Of a stretch of DNA of 64,000 nt, positions 1-12,253 are shown in pieces; position 1 is the first letter of the stretch, and every line of letters starts with the position of its first letter. This DNA is from Ephemerocybe angulata (taxonomy: Eukaryota; Basidiomycota; Agaricomycetes; Agaricales; Psathyrellaceae): positions 124,001-188,000 of the forward strand of contig JAACJK010000165.1 in NCBI GenBank assembly GCA_013368325.1, read 5' to 3'. A program made the position numbers and the translations under genes. Under the pieces are notes generated by a model, which did no database searches, was not told the origin of the DNA, and saw nothing but the letters and a program-made list of their open reading frames with translations.

Positions 1-1
1 T

Positions 2-148
2 CGCCCACAAACACAAAATTTGCCTAGATTAGGAAGAAATCGATGGGAGATCCATGGTGGCCGTCCAGGCCTCCAAAGCTTACCCTCAAGGTCCGGAAAG
101 GATGACGAGGAGTCCGATGAAGAACAAGGTGATTTAATCATTATTTGA
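2..148 (+). CDS. C-terminal tail of a protein cut by the window edge
   Basis: One frame is open from base 2 to a TGA at 146-148 (48 codons). The residues are basic and Pro/Arg/Gly-rich, then strongly acidic (DDEESDEEQ), and the chain ends in three isoleucines. This composition is typical of a charged C-terminal tail and unlike random non-coding reading. No domain can be named. The start and any upstream exons lie outside the window. It could also be a chance open frame, so confidence is modest. Confidence 0.35.
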   Translation, partial: RPQTQNLPRLGRNRWEIHGGRPGLQSLPSRSGKDDEESDEEQGDLIII

Positions 149-1133
149 GTCAGCTACACACAGCCGGGACTTGCACCCAGTTCTTTGTCTTCTGCGACTC
201 GAGAGGGAATAGTACTGTTGGCACGGTGCGAGAACGGCCCCAGTGAATGCAGCCTATTCTCAAATGGTCGAAGATGCAGCAAGATGACGAACGCAGGTTA
301 CACAGCGGTGTGATCGGGTGCGCACTGTACGACCTGGGGATAGTGATAGTCAATATGAGCTGGCGCCAAAGTAGTGATAAACCGAAATGCTCACTTGTCC
401 ATTACTGTCCATTTCTCCCCTCCATGCTCCCATGACACCCCCAGCAAGATGCAACCCGACGAACAGCCGCAAATCGACCCAGCCGGCAAAATGGGACATA
501 CCACTGCTCCAATCGTACATCAAGCGTGATTCATTCTCAGTGTAGCAGCATCAGTCAAGAAAGCAGGTTGTCAAGTCTCTAGAATCCGTCGGTGTCGTCC
601 TAGAGGTCGACGACATGGTAAGTCGGGTCCAAGCGCCGGCGGTAATTGCCGCAAGCATCTCTGATGCCATCGGCGGCATTACCGAGATACACTGTATGGC
701 AGTGAGTTCCCCACACTACGGCTTCAGTCCTTCTCCCCCTCCAACTCCCCAAGTTTCGCCCTGCCCACTGGCTAATACTTAACGGGATCTTCTTGGAATT
801 ATTTTCTACCTCTCTACTTCTAACTAGAGTTGACCTCGAACTGGGACCTGGCCCCATCGGCCCACCGCAAAAGTAGAAACTGGAGAAAGCTGAACGTTAA
901 ACAGGCCCATCCCAGGCACGAGGCACTGAGTCAATCTTCTTCGTGTTCCGTTCCTCGAAAGACTTTGGAATATATCCATCCATTCGCACTGTACACATGT
1001 CCTTTTCAACCTCCTGGACTACCCTCGGACTCGCCCACGCACCGGAAAGCAAGGTTCGAAGGACAGTGACAGGGTATAGTGATAGTACAACAGGGTGCTG
1101 GGTACGCTACATCCAAACAGATAAATCAGAAGC
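149..1133. other. intergenic, no gene seen
   Basis: About 985 bp between the tail of the left-edge gene and the stop codon of the first membrane protein gene (minus strand). The open frames here are short and lack coherent splice structure. I see no repeat or RNA gene. Confidence 0.5.
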
Positions 1134-2552
1134 TCAAGGGCCAAGCCGACCCCTTGGTGCAGGTATGTACACCTCTCTAATAACCTCGTCGTCGACGTCG
1201 TCATCGTCATCGTCCAACGCAGGTTGCCCTCCAACAGGTGGCGGGATTAATCCTGTGGTTGACGATTCCCCGCCATGGATCCCACTCCCCGAAGCTACAG
1301 CGTTGCTTACTACCCCTCCCGCTCCTGCGACCTGCCCCATCGGCGGCGGAACGACAATATTCGTTTCTTGAGGTGAGCTGCCACCTTCTCGAGCGGCATT
1401 CTCCTCCTCCTGCCTCGCCCCCCTCCGCCTCCTCCTCCACTTGACGAAGTAGCACACTGATCCAAATAACACGCAGACCGTTAATAACACAACAGGCACG
1501 ACAATCGCCACAATTGCCTGCACCGATAACTTCGTCGATTCTCGGGCAAAGCCAGAGCCAGACTGCGATACGGATTGTGGGAGGTCCCCGTTTGCAATGA
1601 CCAGGTAGTCAATCGAGAGAGGGGCCGAGTTTACACCCCCGTTGTAGGTTACGGTGAGCGAATGCTGCCCTGCAGGGAACTCGGGCGTCTCGAATATGTG
1701 TTGGTAGTACTGAGTTCCATCCCCTGCATTTGGGAGCCCTTGGATATCGAAGGTCGTGGCTGGACCGCCATCGAGGGAGTAGGTAGCCTGCGAGGCAAGA
1801 AGGCCATATCCTGCTGGTTTCCATCCCACCCAAGTCACCTTTGTCCCTAAATTACGCGATGTTTCAATGAGCTTTCTATACAGCATGGACAGCTATAGAG
1901 GCGGATCGCACCACTGAAATTGAGGGTAACTGAGGCCCCGGCTTGGGTTGTCGCCTTCGCAAGGGAGCCAATTCGGAGGTCGTCCCACTGCCCCGTGTAC
2001 ACAAGCTCAGGATCCGATTCCTCGAGGCTAACAGCCACCTTTCCCGAGAGCTTGGAGGTCGAATCGGGGAGGGGTAGATAACGAATTTGGTCGATCCAGA
2101 AGTTGGACTTCCCGCTCTCAGACCAGGTTTTTAGAACGAACGTCTGTTCTCCTGCTCCGGTCACTGCGGCCCAGCCCTCACATAGTGGCCAATTATTGAT
2201 ATCTGAGCTCCAAGGCTTGTAAGGCTGTAGCTCCATGGTACCGAGGGTGCACGACCAGTGCGGATCGGTGACATTCCCTGCGAGGTTGCGGGTGACGGCG
2301 CTCGTTCCAAACACTCGGATTGACTGGCCTGTTTTCGCTGTTAGGTTGGGCGGTAATTGGATCGTCACAGTCGCACGTACCGGTGAAGGTGTAAGATAGA
2401 CTGGCAGTCCCGTTGGTCCCATGCTGAGAGCCTCCCCATGGAGTGCCATAGCCCGTAGAGCCAGAGAAGGATTCCTGGCCCTTCTCGTACCACGGCCCTG
2501 TGTATGTGATGCCTGGGTCTGTGTCGTCTACGACAACCCAGCGCCCACTCAT
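1134..2552 (-). CDS. single-pass membrane protein with two jelly-roll-like domains (copy A)
   Basis: Three exons on the minus strand: 2381-2552, 1912-2328 and 1134-1846 (433 aa). Introns of 52 and 65 nt keep the frame (G|GC and G|GG codons). Two repeats of the same ectodomain type are seen. The first opens with WVVVDDTDP near residue 5; the second has a related EESDPELVYTGQW near residue 150. Each has an aromatic-rich beta-sandwich pattern. One hydrophobic helix at about 305-330 is followed by a KWRRRRRG stop-transfer signal, then a Gly/Pro-rich tail with an acidic run (DDDDDDVDDEV). No N-terminal signal peptide is visible although the domain looks extracellular. Proteins of this design are common in Agaricomycetes, but their role is not known to me. 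Copy B lies directly upstream in the same orientation, with introns at equivalent places, so the pair is a tandem duplication. Confidence 0.85.
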
Positions 2553-2953
2553 CGCTGGTACAGGACTTGGGGTGACTGTATGCTAGAAATTAGCGGAAGG
2601 AGTGCCAACGGCCACGGCTTAAAAGGCCCAGACTAAGAGGGAAGGAGTGAGAAGACGAGAAGAGGATGTCGAACTCGCGGTTCCGACTTCATCATGAAAC
2701 TGATATGTCGAGAAGCTCGTTGTTCAGGGGTCTGTGAAGTTTGAGGCTTTAAGCAGCCGACTGGATCAAGTATTGTAGATGCCTTGTGGGAGTAGACGCG
2801 TAAGAAAGGAACAAGGATATGTCCGGTGATCAGCGCTCTTACAGCGGTTATATTTAACATTGGCATGCGGCAGCGTACGAGCAACCGAGCCTGACTCGCT
2901 GAAGAGAAAGGTAGAACAGTGTTTTAATAGTAACTATGGTTTCCATTGGAAGC
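2553..2953. other. intergenic, likely promoter of copy A
   Basis: 401 bp between the start of copy A and the stop of copy B, both on the minus strand. It should hold the promoter of A and the terminator of B. I cannot pick out a clear TATA box. Confidence 0.4.
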
Positions 2954-4189
2954 CTAAGCACCACTACGGCTCGTTATCCAACCTCGCTTCCAACGAGAGT
3001 CCTTCACCGACTTCATTTCATACGGTGGTCGCGTCCCTCCCCGGGCCTGACGCCTTTTCCGCCGCAGGAAGTAAAACACTCCAAGGCCAAAAAAGAACAC
3101 CGCCGCAAACGACCCCACAGAAGCCCCCACAATTTGACCAACAGACAATGATTTTGCCTTCCCCTGGACCGCAGCCACTTCTAAGTTTGAGTGGGGATCG
3201 ATGTCGCCGTTGGCGATGAGCAGATAGTCGAGGGTGAGGGGAGCTGCATCTGAGGGACCATTGTGGGTTACGGTCAAGGTATGTACTCCGTCTGACAATT
3301 CGGGAGTTTCGAATAGGTGCTGGTGGTAGATGGTAATCCCCTCTAGAGGTAGACTAGGGATATCAAAGTTAACCAGCAGACCTTCGTCAACCCTGTAACC
3401 GCCAATCCCGGCGACTGATGAGAAGCCCGCAGGTATCAGCCCCACCCATGTAACCTTCGTTCCTGCAAAAATAATTGAGTATCGGTGGGCGTTGCAGGCA
3501 GGCTGAGAGGGTGGAAGATCGTACCTGTGAACTTAATCGTCACACTGTTCCACTGCTGGGTCATCAACCCACTGGCAGGGTCCGTTTTATGGCGGGTCCA
3601 GTTTCCGGTATATGCAAGTGCGGCGTCCGTCTCCTCCACCAAGACAGTCACACGACCGGAAAGGCTCGAAGTCATATTCGCGAGAGGTCGATATCGGATT
3701 TGGTCCACATAGAAGTGTGCGCTCGAATCTTTTGGAAAAATCGGGCTGACTTTGAGGGTCTTTTCGCCAGGAGTGTCCGTTAACCCGGTGCATAAAGGCC
3801 AGTTGTTCAGCGGCATTGCGCCAGTCGCAGAAGAGTTCTGGTGTTGTCGGGGGAATACAAACCCCCCGAGTTCACAGTTCCAGTCTGGGTCCATTCCACG
3901 AGAGGTATTTTGTACAACGTACGTTCCAAGGACCTGGAATTCCGACCCTACATACGGGGTGTCGTAGAGTCATAACCTGAGACAAGGTTCTTGAAGGATT
4001 CAAAATCTTACCAGTGAAGTTATAAGAGAGACTTGGCGGGCCACTCTGTAGCCCTGTCACATCGTGCTGAGAGCCACCATAAACAGGACCCCACTGGTTC
4101 CCCTGAAACCCCGCATTCTCAACCCAAGGGCCATGGTACGTTATGGAGGGGTCGTTATCGTCTACGACAACCCAGCGCAAGTCTGACAT
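2954..4189 (-). CDS. single-pass membrane protein with two jelly-roll-like domains (copy B)
   Basis: Three exons on the minus strand: 4012-4189, 3525-3947 and 2954-3462 (369 aa), with introns of 64 and 62 nt. The ATG at 4189 was chosen because it places WVVVDDNDP near residue 5, as in copy A; the upstream open frame has no similarity to A. The two beta-rich domains, the junction motif FTG|TKVTWVG and the single TM helix (about 309-332, then FLRRKRRQARG) all match copy A. The cytoplasmic tail is about 60 residues shorter and lacks A's acidic run. Like A, it has no visible signal peptide. The likely topology is ectodomain outside and tail inside, possibly for cell-surface recognition. That is inference from domain design only. 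Confidence 0.85.
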
Positions 4190-5159
4190 TGCTTGATTCG
4201 TTCTTTGGTGTTTGAGAGAAGAGGGATATCTGGCACGTATGCAGCCGCAGCTTCGACGATACTTGAATGATTGGACCGTCGCGGTAATTCTGTGTCCGAA
4301 GGGACATCTAAATTGCTGTAGACGTCGAAGCATGCGTTCCTTCTTCTGCTGTGAAAAGAACTGTGATATATGGATAGGACTTCGCATACTCTCAGTCGCC
4401 CTCGGCTCGCCCGTAACCGACTCGCTCTTGGCAGCGTATCCCGCCGGGCGGCAATGTGCATGATATCCATGCGGGCCAAAGAAAACAGCGGCTGGAGGAG
4501 GTCCGAACGACCTCGGAGAACTTGCTGCAGATCAAAGATGATTAGCTGTAACGCGACTCTGCGAAAGAGGGGAGTGATATAAACATGCCGAACACTCCCT
4601 TGGAACATGCTCCCTGAACCGTCGGCCCAGGCTGAGACCAGTGGGCCATTGAGCGAGGGTAAGATGTTGAGGCTGTTTCAAGGTTCTCTGCCTTGTAGAT
4701 ATGCACATGCAGCATTCCACCCTTGGATGTGGAGACCCAAGGAACAGACACTAGGGCATCCGATATCCAGTCGCATCCAGCGCTCAACTTTACTTCACCA
4801 CACTACGTATTCAGTCACTATTCAGCCAGCTTTCTGGAAAGTGTTGCTTCAAAATACACTGCACCTTCCTCAATATACCCACACCCGCCGTATCCGTAAA
4901 GGAGTAGGATATGTGCCTCAAGTCGGAACGGAGGAGAAGTCGAGAAGAAACTTGAAAGCCGCCTTGAAGCCACCGCAGCGAGGAAGTCGACCGGCAATCA
5001 GAAGCCTGAAAGTCGCCGGCATGACGGTAAACTGCGATCCGGTCCCACCATGGGGCGCTTACGCAGAATGCTCGAGTAGCACTGAGCTCAGATAAGTGTG
5101 GAATTGCGCCTATACATTCAGCTAAGCCTCAGCTACTAGACGTGGTCAAGATAAGTCCT
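4190..5159. other. intergenic, no gene seen
   Basis: 970 bp between the start of copy B and the stop of the F-box gene, both on the minus strand. The longest open frame (plus strand, about 160 codons) shows no domain, no splice logic and a biased composition, so I leave it out. Confidence 0.45.
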
Positions 5160-6524
5160 TTAAAACTTCACCAAAGTCTGGTTTCTCCGTTTCCTATAGT
5201 CCTTTCCTGCCTCCCCCGCCCAAAACGACGTCTTCCACGTCGACACATCCCTCTTTCCCAGCCCCACGCCCTCATCCGCCTTCCCCTCCACACCCTTCGC
5301 CTTCGCCCATCCCACAAGCATCGTCAAGAAGAATTGTGCCAAGCCCGTCTCGCCCTGGCTCATCTCATATACGACATCGAGCCCCTTCTTCTTATACCCC
5401 TCCCCGTGGTACGTCCAGCAGTCCGCCCAGGGCCTGATCCTCACGGTCACCGAGAGCTGTACGAAGGGAATCGCGTGCAACCGTGATTTGGGTGAGAAGA
5501 AAGTGTCGCAGTGGAAGAGGTTGTGCGTGAGCTCCAGGCGTTCTAGGAAGGGTGCCTGCGCGACGAAGTCCTCGAGGAAGGTGAAGTCGTGCGAGGACTC
5601 GAGGAAGTCGCAGGGGATGAGCGGGTCTCCTGTGATCTTGAGCACGGCGAGCGAGGGCGTCGAGATGCACGTGAGGAAAGACGCGGTTTGGTCGAGCTGG
5701 AAGTTCTCGGAGACGGTGAGGATGCGGAGGCGCGGGAAGGCGAGACGGTAGGTCGCCTCTGCTGATGAGGGCGAAGGGGCATGTGCGGTGGCGCGTTCCT
5801 TCGACCAGAGGAGAAGAACGTCGAGTTCGACGAGGTTGGCGAAATCTTCCATGGGCCGGTCGAGGCGTAGTCGCTCGAAGAAGTGGCCCTCGCAGGAGAG
5901 ATGTGTGATGTTGGGATTGTACAGCTGTAAGAGATGCTCCGTCCCAGCGGTATCGGCGCCCGATATTCCCAACTGACGAAGGTTTGGAAACCGGATGGAC
6001 GTCAGAGTGCCTTCCAGCTTCAGGGCGTGGAAGCACCCAGAAGAAAGGAATAGCCCTTGAAGGTTAGGGTATACGGTGGACTCCCTGCACGCCAGCTGCT
6101 TGGGGATGCCGCAACAGACTCTGGGGCCTGAGAGATGTAGATACCGACAGCGCGTGACGCAGTCCGCCAGGAAGTTTATGATTATCTCGTTATCCAAGAG
6201 GCGGGGACTGCTGTAGTAATCCTCGGAGATGAATATTGAGAGGGAGTGGGGGGACGACCGGTCCAGCCAGAGGTTGTAGATGTCCATCGCGGACGACGTG
6301 TGCAAAAGCCTGTACGTCTCGATTTCTAGGTTCGCCCAGAGAGATGGGGTGTTGATTGTAATCGCCCTCCAGTGCGAGCAGACCCGTGACAGGAGGAAGG
6401 GCGCTCTGTTGTTTCGAACGACTGAACGACTTCGAACTGAAGTGGTGTGGTCCAGAAACACGGCCCAGGAGAATATCTCTTGGAGGGCGTCGATCGGGAG
6501 TTTCTCGTTGATAGAAGTGGCCAT
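5160..6524 (-). CDS. F-box protein with degenerate leucine-rich repeats
   Basis: Single-exon gene, 454 aa. The ATG at 6524 was chosen over an in-frame one at 6689 because it puts the F-box-like segment (LPIDALQEIFSWAV ... VCSHWRAITINTPSLWANLEI) at the N-terminus, as is usual. The rest has repeated L-x-x-L patterns typical of fungal F-box/LRR-like proteins. Such proteins bind Skp1 of an SCF ubiquitin ligase and present substrates through the C-terminal half. Its substrate is unknown. The gene at 26585-27919 is a clear relative (same F-box spacing, an LWLERA/LWLDRS motif, a similar C-terminus), so this is a dispersed family. A TATA-like element lies about 120 bp upstream. Confidence 0.85.
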   Translation of the reverse strand: MATSINEKLPIDALQEIFSWAVFLDHTTSVRSRSVVRNNRAPFLLSRVCSHWRAITINTPSLWANLEIETYRLLHTSSAMDIYNLWLDRSSPHSLSIFISEDYYSSPRLLDNEIIINFLADCVTRCRYLHLSGPRVCCGIPKQLACRESTVYPNLQGLFLSSGCFHALKLEGTLTSIRFPNLRQLGISGADTAGTEHLLQLYNPNITHLSCEGHFFERLRLDRPMEDFANLVELDVLLLWSKERATAHAPSPSSAEATYRLAFPRLRILTVSENFQLDQTASFLTCISTPSLAVLKITGDPLIPCDFLESSHDFTFLEDFVAQAPFLERLELTHNLFHCDTFFSPKSRLHAIPFVQLSVTVRIRPWADCWTYHGEGYKKKGLDVVYEMSQGETGLAQFFLTMLVGWAKAKGVEGKADEGVGLGKRDVSTWKTSFWAGEAGKDYRKRRNQTLVKF

Positions 6525-6640
6525 TATGCTTAAATCGGGTACGTCAGGAGACGGGAAAGGGCACAGGAAACAACACTTACAACACATACGACACCAGGGC
6601 GTGAATGAACAAAGCAAAGTTCTCCTGATAGGGTCAATGC

Positions 6641-6647
6641 TATATAG
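6641..6647 (-). promoter_or_regulatory. TATA-like box upstream of the F-box gene
   Basis: CTATATAG on the minus strand, about 120 bp 5' of the ATG at 6524. Spacing fits a fungal core promoter. Confidence 0.4.
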
Positions 6648-7116
6648 TGGGCATTTAGGACTGGCCTGATCTACTTTGCAAGGGGCCATTGCATCCCGAA
6701 AAGATAGGCAGAATCGTTCGAGGTTTGCGGCTACCCAACCTGACGATCGAAACCAGGGGTAAGCGAGGCGATTGGAATCGTTGCATTGGAGCCTAGACTA
6801 AGGGCACATACAATGTGTCAATAACATTGCTCGAGAGGGTAATTCGGGACCTAGGCCGTGGTGCGTCAACGACAATCCCCATGCGAGCGTATGTACAAAA
6901 GAGAGCGATAGGGTTGCTCTCTCGTGGCCCAGCGTCCTATTCAATTTATCGAGGAGTACCACTCTCCGGATATAGGATATAGGCGGCAGGTCGAGGCGTA
7001 ATGAGATGACCGAAGTAGTCTTCCAAGGGCCGTAAAGAGAAGTGTAGATCGGTATCCATAGGTTTAGTTCCCATGAGGCACGCTCGAGATAAGAGGTATC
7101 TTCCCGACCATGATGT
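6648..7116. other. intergenic between F-box gene and COX16
   Basis: About 470 bp, containing the upstream region of the F-box gene and the 3' flank of COX16 (both minus). Nothing else is recognisable. Confidence 0.45.
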
Positions 7117-7568
7117 TCATTGCTTTGAGGGCGGTTCAGTTGGCGGTACTCCCCATTCTGGAAGGCCTTTGGGTCTCTGGATGCGCTTTGGCTCCCAGTC
7201 TTCATCGGCAGCGGCGCTCAAACGCTATCGAACGGTCAGTAACGCATGGAAGTCCTCCCTCAGGACACCCTGACTCACGAAATACTCTTCCTTAATGTCA
7301 AACTTCTTCCTGTTCGCGTCGAGTCGCAATTCCTGCTCTTTCGTCACCTAGAACATCTCAGGTTTCCTCCCCAGTACAAACAGAGGATGTAACACACCTG
7401 CTTGACCTTCTGGTCGTGCATATCGTACCGAGTTTGCGTCACGGTCGAAAGACCAAAGGACGCAGCGACCATGAGCAAGACGAAGGGAACGCCGAAGACA
7501 CTCGGGTGCTTCTTGATAGTCCTGCTCAAGTTTGATTGTTTGAAGGACCTGGATTCAAAAACACCCAT
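7117..7568 (-). CDS. COX16: cytochrome c oxidase assembly protein COX16
   Basis: Three exons on the minus strand: 7398-7568, 7279-7347 and 7117-7224 (115 aa), with phase-0 introns of 50 and 54 nt. The protein opens with MGVFESRSFKQS, followed by one TM segment (about residues 23-44) containing the PFVLLMVAASFG core. Then come the conserved TQTRYDMHDQKV, a charged stretch ending KKFDIKEEYF, and a C-terminus with DWEPKRIQRPKGLPEW. Order and length match fungal COX16, an inner-membrane protein needed for copper-site assembly of Cox1/Cox2 in complex IV. It is divergent from ADE12, with only 230 bp between the two start codons. The short exons make the gene easy to miss. Confidence 0.9.
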
Positions 7569-7798
7569 GGTGGACGTCGTTCAAGGCTTTGCAAGCTTTC
7601 GAGCTCGTCGTCGACGGCGGCGGCGGCGCCACGGAACAGGCCGAAACGGCCGAAATACCGGGTCGGCAATATCCGGACGTCCGTCGATCGACCGAGTCAA
7701 ATCTTCCCGACGACGATAAAGCAGGCGTTCACTTGTTCTCTACTTCACTATCGGCAATAAGCTGCGCTCTTGCCAGACCCTCTATACTAGGGTTGAAT
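7569..7798. promoter_or_regulatory. shared bidirectional promoter COX16/ADE12
   Basis: 230 bp separate the start codons of the divergent COX16 (minus) and ADE12 (plus) genes, so both promoters must lie in or overlap this stretch. It is GC-rich in the middle, with a run of CGGCGGCGGCG, and no TATA box is evident. Co-regulation is inference. Confidence 0.55.
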
Positions 7799-9365
<1,567 letters not shown>

Positions 9366-9487
9366 ATGTTTTGGAGACAAGGATATCCTAGGATCCCGAC
9401 CATAAGTTATACAATATTAGTTCGCATGAAATGTACATATATATGTTACTTTATCTGACCCTCCGTTCCTCAGCATCTTCAGCGAGC

Positions 9488-10469
9488 TCAATACGCGATG
9501 CTCAGTTGCTTGCCACCCCAAGTCTCCCAGTCTTGCAAGATTCCTTCGACGATGAAATGCGCACAGTCCTTCCTGGACACGGTGTACCCACCAACTTCTC
9601 CAGGCCCACATCGGTACGGAAGTGACTTTCCCTGCTCAGCTGCAGCATCCGCCAAGCATTCACCATCAGTCAACAAGGCGGGTCGCAACACGACAGTATC
9701 CTTCAATGACCCCGGTGCTGGGAGGCCTTCCGTAGCTTTCCAGTCTCCGCTCAAGGCTTCGGCTGCGGGTTCTCCATCTGCAGGGTTCCATTCCCAGCCT
9801 GCACAGTGCCCGGCGATGCGCTCGGTGCCGAGTTTATCTTGAAGGGGGCCGGAGATCATGTATCCGTAGAGGGGCATCAGGAGGAGGGGTGTCTTTTTGC
9901 GAGAGGAGCGGCTTACGCCTGAGGCGGTGACGACGATGATCTTGGGAGGGGGCGTCGTCGTAGATTTGGGCATCGAGCAGAGGAGGGTTGTGAGGGCTTG
10001 CGTGACGAGGTTGGGTGGGTCGATTACGATTCCTTTGAGGGGGTGGAATGAGCCTCCTACGGCGCCTGAAGGGAGTGAGATAGTCAGTCTCAGTGCTTGT
10101 TTGGGTGGGGTTAAATTGGTTCTGGGGCTTGTACGCACCGACGGTGTAGAGGAGCACGTCGACGGGGCTGTCTTTGCTCGCCTCTGCCCATGCAGCCCGC
10201 ACGCTGTTCGCGTTCAGGGCGTCGCCTTGGACAAGTCGCGCTTTGCCTGATTTGATATGTTCTTGCAGCACAGTGTCTGTATCGAAGACGCTGGGAGAGC
10301 GGAGGAGGAAGGTCACGGTGGCACCTTTGGCTATTGGTACGAGGCATATGTTCGTGAGTTGACTGTGTGTCTACAGATCGTGTCTGATCTTGAACTAACC
10401 GAGGAGCCGTAGCGCTGAGTGGTATCCGATGTTACGGGAAGCGCCCACAGCGAATACGTTCAAAGACAT
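9488..10469 (-). CDS. Rossmann-fold NAD(P)-binding protein, paralog 1
   Basis: Three exons on the minus strand: 10400-10469, 10139-10330 and 9488-10065 (279 aa), with introns of 69 and 73 nt. The N-terminus MSLNVFAVGASRNIGY is a beta strand plus glycine-rich loop (GASRNIG) of a short-chain dehydrogenase or NmrA-like fold. Then come FLLRSPSVF and the GDALN motif that often follows the third strand. A conserved CAGWEWNP block and a C-terminal GGKQLSIAY are shared with paralog 2 and, in part, with the copy at 37478. No catalytic YxxxK is obvious, so it may bind NAD(P) without classical SDR activity. The substrate is unknown. The middle exon is exactly 192 nt in all three paralogs. Confidence 0.85.
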
Positions 10470-10570
10470 TGTCTGGTAGAGTTAGCGTTAGCGTATCTGC
10501 GTGGGTTGTGGGCTGCGGATCGAACTGGGGGTGTTATGAATTCTGACTCTCTCTTGAATGCCCTAAGGTA

Positions 10571-10578
10571 TTTATATA
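10571..10578 (-). promoter_or_regulatory. TATA box of paralog 1
   Basis: TATATAAA on the minus strand, about 100 bp upstream of the ATG at 10469. It is a strong consensus match at suitable spacing. Confidence 0.5.
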
Positions 10579-11198
10579 CCCAAGGTCAACTGACTGTGCT
10601 CCCATGACTGACTCTTATCATACGGATTCATACTTGCGCTGCGTGTTGGCTGCATGCCTGATGGCAGTCAATGTGCCGTCGCCGACCACCCACTCAGGGT
10701 GTCGCGTAGTATGCGAATCGCGCCGGCGCGTGCGGATTCCAGTGGCCGCAGCTGGGCGCTTAACTGGATTGATGGTCATTGATGTGCACAGTGCGCTGCA
10801 GGCTGCGATCCTGGTCGGGTCGGGTGGCACTGCTGGACGATGGCGTCACAGGAACAGGCCCCAGTGAGGCTCATGTGGCGATGTCAGATGAAATCGTGGC
10901 GTCAAGTGGCGCACTGCGCACTGCGGGGGCAATAGGATGGCGAGAGGTTCGGATTCAGTGGGGAAGTCAAGAGTTGGTGCCCGATTTTGGCGCGACCCTT
11001 TTTATGTAAGGAGAACCCCCAGGGCCACGATGAGTGGATCTGCAACTCACCGCCGCCCGTCGTTGAACACATCGACACATAAAGTAGATGTCTGTTGAAC
11101 TTGAGCTTGGAATATGAAACAAGCGCCGGAGCGAGATCTTGTGAAATGTATATATGTTACTTTATCTGACCCTCCATCCCCCAGCAACTTCGGCGCGT

Positions 11199-12172
11199 TC
11201 AATACGCGATGCTGAGCTGCTTGCCGCCCCAAGTCTCCCAGTCTTCCAAGATTCCCTCGACGATGAAATGGGCACAGTCCTTCCTGGACACCTTCCATCC
11301 ACCGACCTCCCCGGGTCCACATCGGTACGGAAGTGGCTTTCCTTGCTCAGCTGCAGAGTCCGCCAAGCATTCACAATCAATCAACAAAGCGGGTCGCAAC
11401 ACGACAATATCCTTCAACGATCCCGCCGCTGGAAGTCCTTCCGTAGCTTTCCAGTCTTTGTTCAATACCTCGGCCGAGGGCTCTCCATCCGCAGGGTTCC
11501 ACTCCCATCCCGCACAGTGCCAGAGGATGCGCTCGGTGGCGAGTTTATCTTGGAGAGGGCCGGGAATCATGTATCCGTAGAGGGGCTTCAGTACGAAAGG
11601 CATCTTTTTGCGAGACGTGGGGCTCACGCCCGAGGAGGTGACGACGACAATCTTTGGAGGGGGCATTGTCTTGGGCATTGAGCAGAGGACGGTTGTGAGG
11701 GCTAGTGTGACGAGGTTGGGTGGGTCGAGCACGACTCCTTTGATGGGGTGGAGGGAGCCTCCTACGGCACCTATGGGGTGAAACAAGGGTGAAAGGGTTA
11801 GTCTCGGTGATAATTTGGGTGAGTTTTAATTGGTTGTGAGGGTTGAACGCACCGAGAGTGTAGATGAGAACGTCAACAGGGCCGTCCTTGCTCGCCTCTG
11901 CCCAAGCAGCATCCACGTTGCTTGCGTTCAGGGCGTCACCTTTGACGAGGCGGACTTTGCCTGATTTGATATGTTCTTGGATGAGAGAGTCTGCATCGAA
12001 GACGCTGGGAGAACGGAGGAGGAAGGTCACGGTAGCACCTTTGGCTGTGAGGCGTATGTTCGTGAGTTGACTGACTGCCTACAGATAGTGATTTGAACTA
12101 ACCAAGGAGCCGTATAGCTGAGTAGTATCCGATGTTACGGGAAGCGCCCACAGCGAATACGTTCAGAGGCAT
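11199..12172 (-). CDS. Rossmann-fold NAD(P)-binding protein, paralog 2
   Basis: Three exons on the minus strand: 12103-12172, 11853-12044 and 11199-11770 (277 aa), with introns of 58 and 82 nt at the same positions and phases as paralog 1. The N-terminus MPLNVFAVGASRNIGYYSA carries the same glycine-rich dinucleotide-binding loop. The internal CAGWEWNPADGEP block and the C-terminus GGKQLSIAY are retained. No stop codon or frameshift disrupts it, so both copies look functional. Its promoter differs from paralog 1 by an insert of about 326 bp bounded by inverted repeats, and the clean TATA box of paralog 1 is not seen at the same spacing. Expression may therefore have diverged (inference). Confidence 0.85.
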
Positions 12173-12253
12173 TGTCCGGTAAGGTAAGCGTATGCGGGTA
12201 TGTTTCTGGTTTGTGGGGTGTGGATTGGAATGGGGCGGTATGAATTGTTGTTA

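Larger units (their letters stand above)
9428..10941. repeat. tandem segmental duplication, unit 1
   Basis: This block aligns by eye with 11143-12941. Both share the 3' flank (the TGTTACTTTATCTGACCCTC stretch), the whole three-exon gene, and the distal upstream region (GGCAGTCAATGTGCC, AATCGCGCCGGCGCGTG, GGCGTCAAG). Divergence is moderate between genes and lower in exons, so the duplication is not recent. Confidence 0.8.

Noticed and set aside
4607..5095. Plus-strand ORF of 162 codons
   Set aside because: Biased composition, no domain, no splice context; lies between two minus-strand genes.
5392..6036. Minus-strand ORF of 214 codons
   Set aside because: Arg/Pro-rich shadow in another frame of the F-box gene.
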